A DNA stretch of 64,000 nt from the NCBI GenBank assembly GCA_949361645.1, contig OX442417.1:11469150-11533149 (forward strand), given 5' to 3'. The position numbers were made by a program, and so were the translations under genes. Source of the stretch: Spongilla lacustris (lineage: Eukaryota > Porifera > Demospongiae > Spongillida > Spongillidae). The notes beneath the pieces were generated by a model, which searched no databases, was not told the DNA's origin, and worked only from the letters and a program-made list of their open reading frames with translations. Positions within the stretch are counted from its first letter, which is position 1. The number at the start of each line of letters is the position of its first letter. Shown here one piece after another: positions 61,189 through 64,000 of the stretch.

Positions 61189-61592
61189 TGAGGGTTGTTC
61201 TTCTTGTTGTGTCTCGCTTTCTTTTAACCATGACCGTGGATTGTAATTTTACATTGTTGTGTCCTAATTATTGTGCACTGGTATGTGTTTGTGTGTGGTG
61301 TCTGTGATGTGAAATGGTTTCCATATTATATAATGTTTGCTATGAGAGGGCTGAGAGTTATATCTAGATGTACATGTATTACTGGTCTCGTCCCCAGACC
61401 CAATATGGCATTACGGATTACATCACCGCTACGCGGTCTGTAGTAGTACTCAATTCTGTCCCATTGCCCCAGAATGTTGGCCCAATGGGGGCACCAATCA
61501 GATTTGAGGCATGCATATTTTAGTTGTTGCACAGAGTGCTCCCGGGTCTAATGACGAGCTGGGTATTAAGACAAATTTTGAACAGATTTTTT

Positions 61593-61627
61593 AATAAAAT
61601 AAAGGATGCGTTTTAAGGATAAATAAA
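61593..61627 (+). terminator. Candidate polyadenylation signals of EPG5
   Basis: AATAAA at about 61593 and again at about 61622, some 400 bp after the stop codon. These are the first strong matches downstream of the gene. Confidence 0.55.
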
Positions 61628-63507
61628 GATTTTTGTATTGTACTCACATGTCTTCCCAATGTATGGAAAGAAATTAAAAGTGGCTTCGATTGGACCTTCC
61701 GTTGGGATGTTACCAGTCGATATGTCGCACCCACCTGTTTTCTAAAAACCGTCACGTTCCCTCACGTATTGCAGAAACTACACATCGTTTCCAAAAAATG
61801 CAGGGCGGAATAGTCCCCTATAGTGTCGTGATCTGCGACTCAGCTCGATTAAACCTGCGATGCTGATCGTTCTGGAGCTCACGGTACTCTATAAAGGTCA
61901 CAGCTACTACTACCTGATACAATCGAATTTTATGTTTGCGTAACGTTTTAGAGCATTATATCGTGGTATGTTAATAAGCATGTCCAAGAGTCTGCAGTGG
62001 ATTCTGTTCTTGCACTTTCAGCCTGGATGTGTCCAGGTAGCTGTATACCAAAATGTATGACCCGCGGTAGAGACGCACTTCATTATACAATGTAGAGCTC
62101 TAGATTGATATGAATTTCCCAATCGACCACAACAGAATCCATAATCCTGTCGATGTAGCCGAAATCATTTTCTGTGGCACAAGCATGTATAATTCCAGAT
62201 TGGCAATCTGCAATCACATGCAGAAATTGTCATCGCAGCTAGGGCCGTAGGTTAAAGCGAAATCCAGCATTGATCCCAGGGTCATAGCCTAAACTCTGTC
62301 GCAAAAGCTGCGCAGGTACACCTGATCGAAGCACCATTAATAATTGAGGCGATACAAGTTACATGCAACTGGAATACACGTACAGGTACGTGGAAGGAAC
62401 GAGGTCTCCCAGCTGCATGCCAAAGCTGCTTGTAACCGCTGATCGATGAATAATATTATGCGCACAATAAGCGGACTAGACCCCTTCTCGGCAAAACTTT
62501 TACATTTTTTCCCTATGAAAATAACTTCTTTGTAGCTACTCACAGAAAGGGACCGGATCGATGTGATACGGGGTCATTCCTGGATCCGGATGGGGAAAAA
62601 GGTATCATGCAAGCCCGTGCTCATGTATAAACAAAGTTCTGAATTAATTCGTCTAGGGAGCACCCTAATTGCGCATGCGAAGGTGATGGATCGATCGAGG
62701 ATGTACAGCGAACGATAAAATGAGCGGGTGAAGTCAGAACGCATGGGTTATTAGCCGGCACTCAAAGACAAACAACCATTAAATCCAACTGGTTTACGGT
62801 TCAAGCCCGTAGCCATGCAGGTAAGGAAAGTGGGCGTGGGTCACCAAAAAAGGGGGGGGGGGGGGGGGGGGGGGGGGGTTCTGGAGGGGGGATGCTTTTG
62901 AAAGCATTGATTTGGCAACACAAAAGAATTAATAGTTTGCAGACACATGTACATGTACCAAAACACTCACAACCGACAAGACTGATGAGCAATTCAATTT
63001 CATGCGACCTTCCAAGGTGAGTTGCCTGATATGAAAAGAGGGGAAGGGGCTAAACCTAACGTGTCGTTTTGCTATGCAATCTAAATCGATCTTCGCTTTA
63101 AAAAAAAAAAAAAACAATATTAATGCTTCTGATTCAATGGCTGCTTATGTATATGAATTAATGGCACATGAAAAATACTACATATTTAGCAGGGTTGCCG
63201 AAAGTCAGGCCAGGCTCCGGCCTGTGACCTGAAGGTCAGGCCAGGGCTCTGGCCTGAAGTCTGAAGGGTCGACCCGGGCCGGATAATTAAATTCAAAATA
63301 CAATTATTACTTTCGTTCATTACCTACAATTATTAAAAAGAAAAGATTATAATTATTAGTAATAGTGCACATATAAATTATAATTATACACATTACACAT
63401 AACTTTGAAATAACTAATACATTGTGTGTATAAGAATTATACACCTACAGATAAAGTAGTTTAAGCTACAAGAGTCTGGACCATAATTGCTCTCACGATG
63501 GACCTGG
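61628..63507. other. Intergenic region downstream of EPG5
   Basis: No supported gene. Contains a G run (about 62851-62878), an A run (about 63100-63113) and a small repeat of AGGCCAG/CTCCGGCCTG words at about 63205-63290. Confidence 0.6.
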
Positions 63508-64000
63508 TCAACTGAGGTTTAGTTTGCTGTAAAATTCAAAGACATGGCTGCTCTTAGATTTATGGGAGCCGATGGCAAGCCGGGTAGCTAGGCGGGAAAA
63601 TGTGTTTTTAGCCTCCTTCCCCCAATTTCCATATGTCTCGACTGCCAGAGGGACACACACCCACCCTAGCTCACTGCATTTGGAGTTTTTATCCCTGTGC
63701 TTGCGGGCTTCTGCTGATTGAGCTGTGGAGCCTGATGTGGTGCATGCTTGATCCAGTGATGTGATAGAGAGGGGTACCGGTAATGACACAGTGAAATCAA
63801 AAGCAGCATATCTGCCAGCAATCCAATCACGAACTAAAACATCAGCTGGGAGGGACTGAGACCCATGAGGTGCTACCAACTTCAACCTGGATACCAAGAT
63901 GTGCCTGATGACAGAAGTCAACAAAGACATCCCGTAGTCGATTGTGACATGTGACCACATCTCCCTTCTTACATGTAATATAATGGCATGATGGCCTAGG
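63508..64000 (-). pseudogene. Transposon-derived coding remnant (retroelement-type C-terminal domain), frameshifted
   Basis: The minus-strand frame ending near 63508 contains A-D-V-L-V-R-D-W-I-A-G-R-Y-A-A-F-D, then C-S-E-L-G-W-V-C-V-P-L-A-V-E-T-Y-G and W-G-K-E-A. This pattern recurs in many copies in sponge and cnidarian genomes, at the C-terminus of reverse-transcriptase-type element proteins. The Asp/Glu spacing suggests a nuclease-like fold; that is inference. Upstream, the coding signal moves to another frame (C-K-K-G-D-V-V-T-C-H-N-R), so this copy has a frameshift at about 63855-63870. It continues beyond the window. Confidence 0.6.

Overview
This is animal nuclear DNA. It has introns with GT-AG boundaries, seven-helix receptor genes, a eukaryotic tRNA gene with an internal promoter, and one very large split gene whose product I recognise as EPG5, the metazoan autophagy tether. 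The taxon cannot be fixed from the window. The intron load, the dense short inverted-repeat elements, the extreme excess of the palindrome TACATGTA and the style of the receptors suggest a marine invertebrate. A sponge is my best guess, held with modest confidence.

Layout. Positions 1-427 (minus) hold the N-terminal part of a rhodopsin-class GPCR that runs off the window. Positions 1461-3086 (minus) hold a complete intronless paralogue of it. After a divergent spacer (about 3.1-4.8 kb), EPG5 occupies 4809-61188 on the plus strand. I could trace 53 coding exons with conserved splice phases. They total 8,721 nt, exactly 2,906 codons plus a stop, with every junction GT-AG and in frame. The order of conserved blocks follows vertebrate EPG5 from the basic N-terminus to the C-terminus. 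Past the gene are polyadenylation signals (about 61.6 kb), sequence with no gene I can see, and at 63.5-64.0 kb a frameshifted transposon-derived coding remnant (minus) that is cut by the window edge.

The introns carry almost everything else: a tRNA-Trp(CCA) gene antisense to EPG5 in intron 8; minisatellites of 12-52 bp units; CA/GT runs; homopolymer G/C runs; and about fifteen foldback or terminal-inverted-repeat elements. Several of these have readable target duplications (TTAA, GTAC, TTTGA, TGGT, TA).

The most unusual signal is that several intronic repeats were seeded from exon edges. The array in intron 6 (about 14 copies) and the array in intron 14 (about 57 copies) each repeat the end of the preceding exon together with its 5' splice site. 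In both, the first repeat unit contains an in-frame TAG, so only the first donor gives an open message. Intron 10 carries a displaced copy of the end of exon 10 with its donor, and intron 14 carries a decoy copy of the exon 15 acceptor. Exon 3 is itself expanded by a 27-bp coding minisatellite.

The genes do not form a functional cluster. The GPCR pair is a tandem paralogue array, and EPG5 is a housekeeping autophagy gene next to it.
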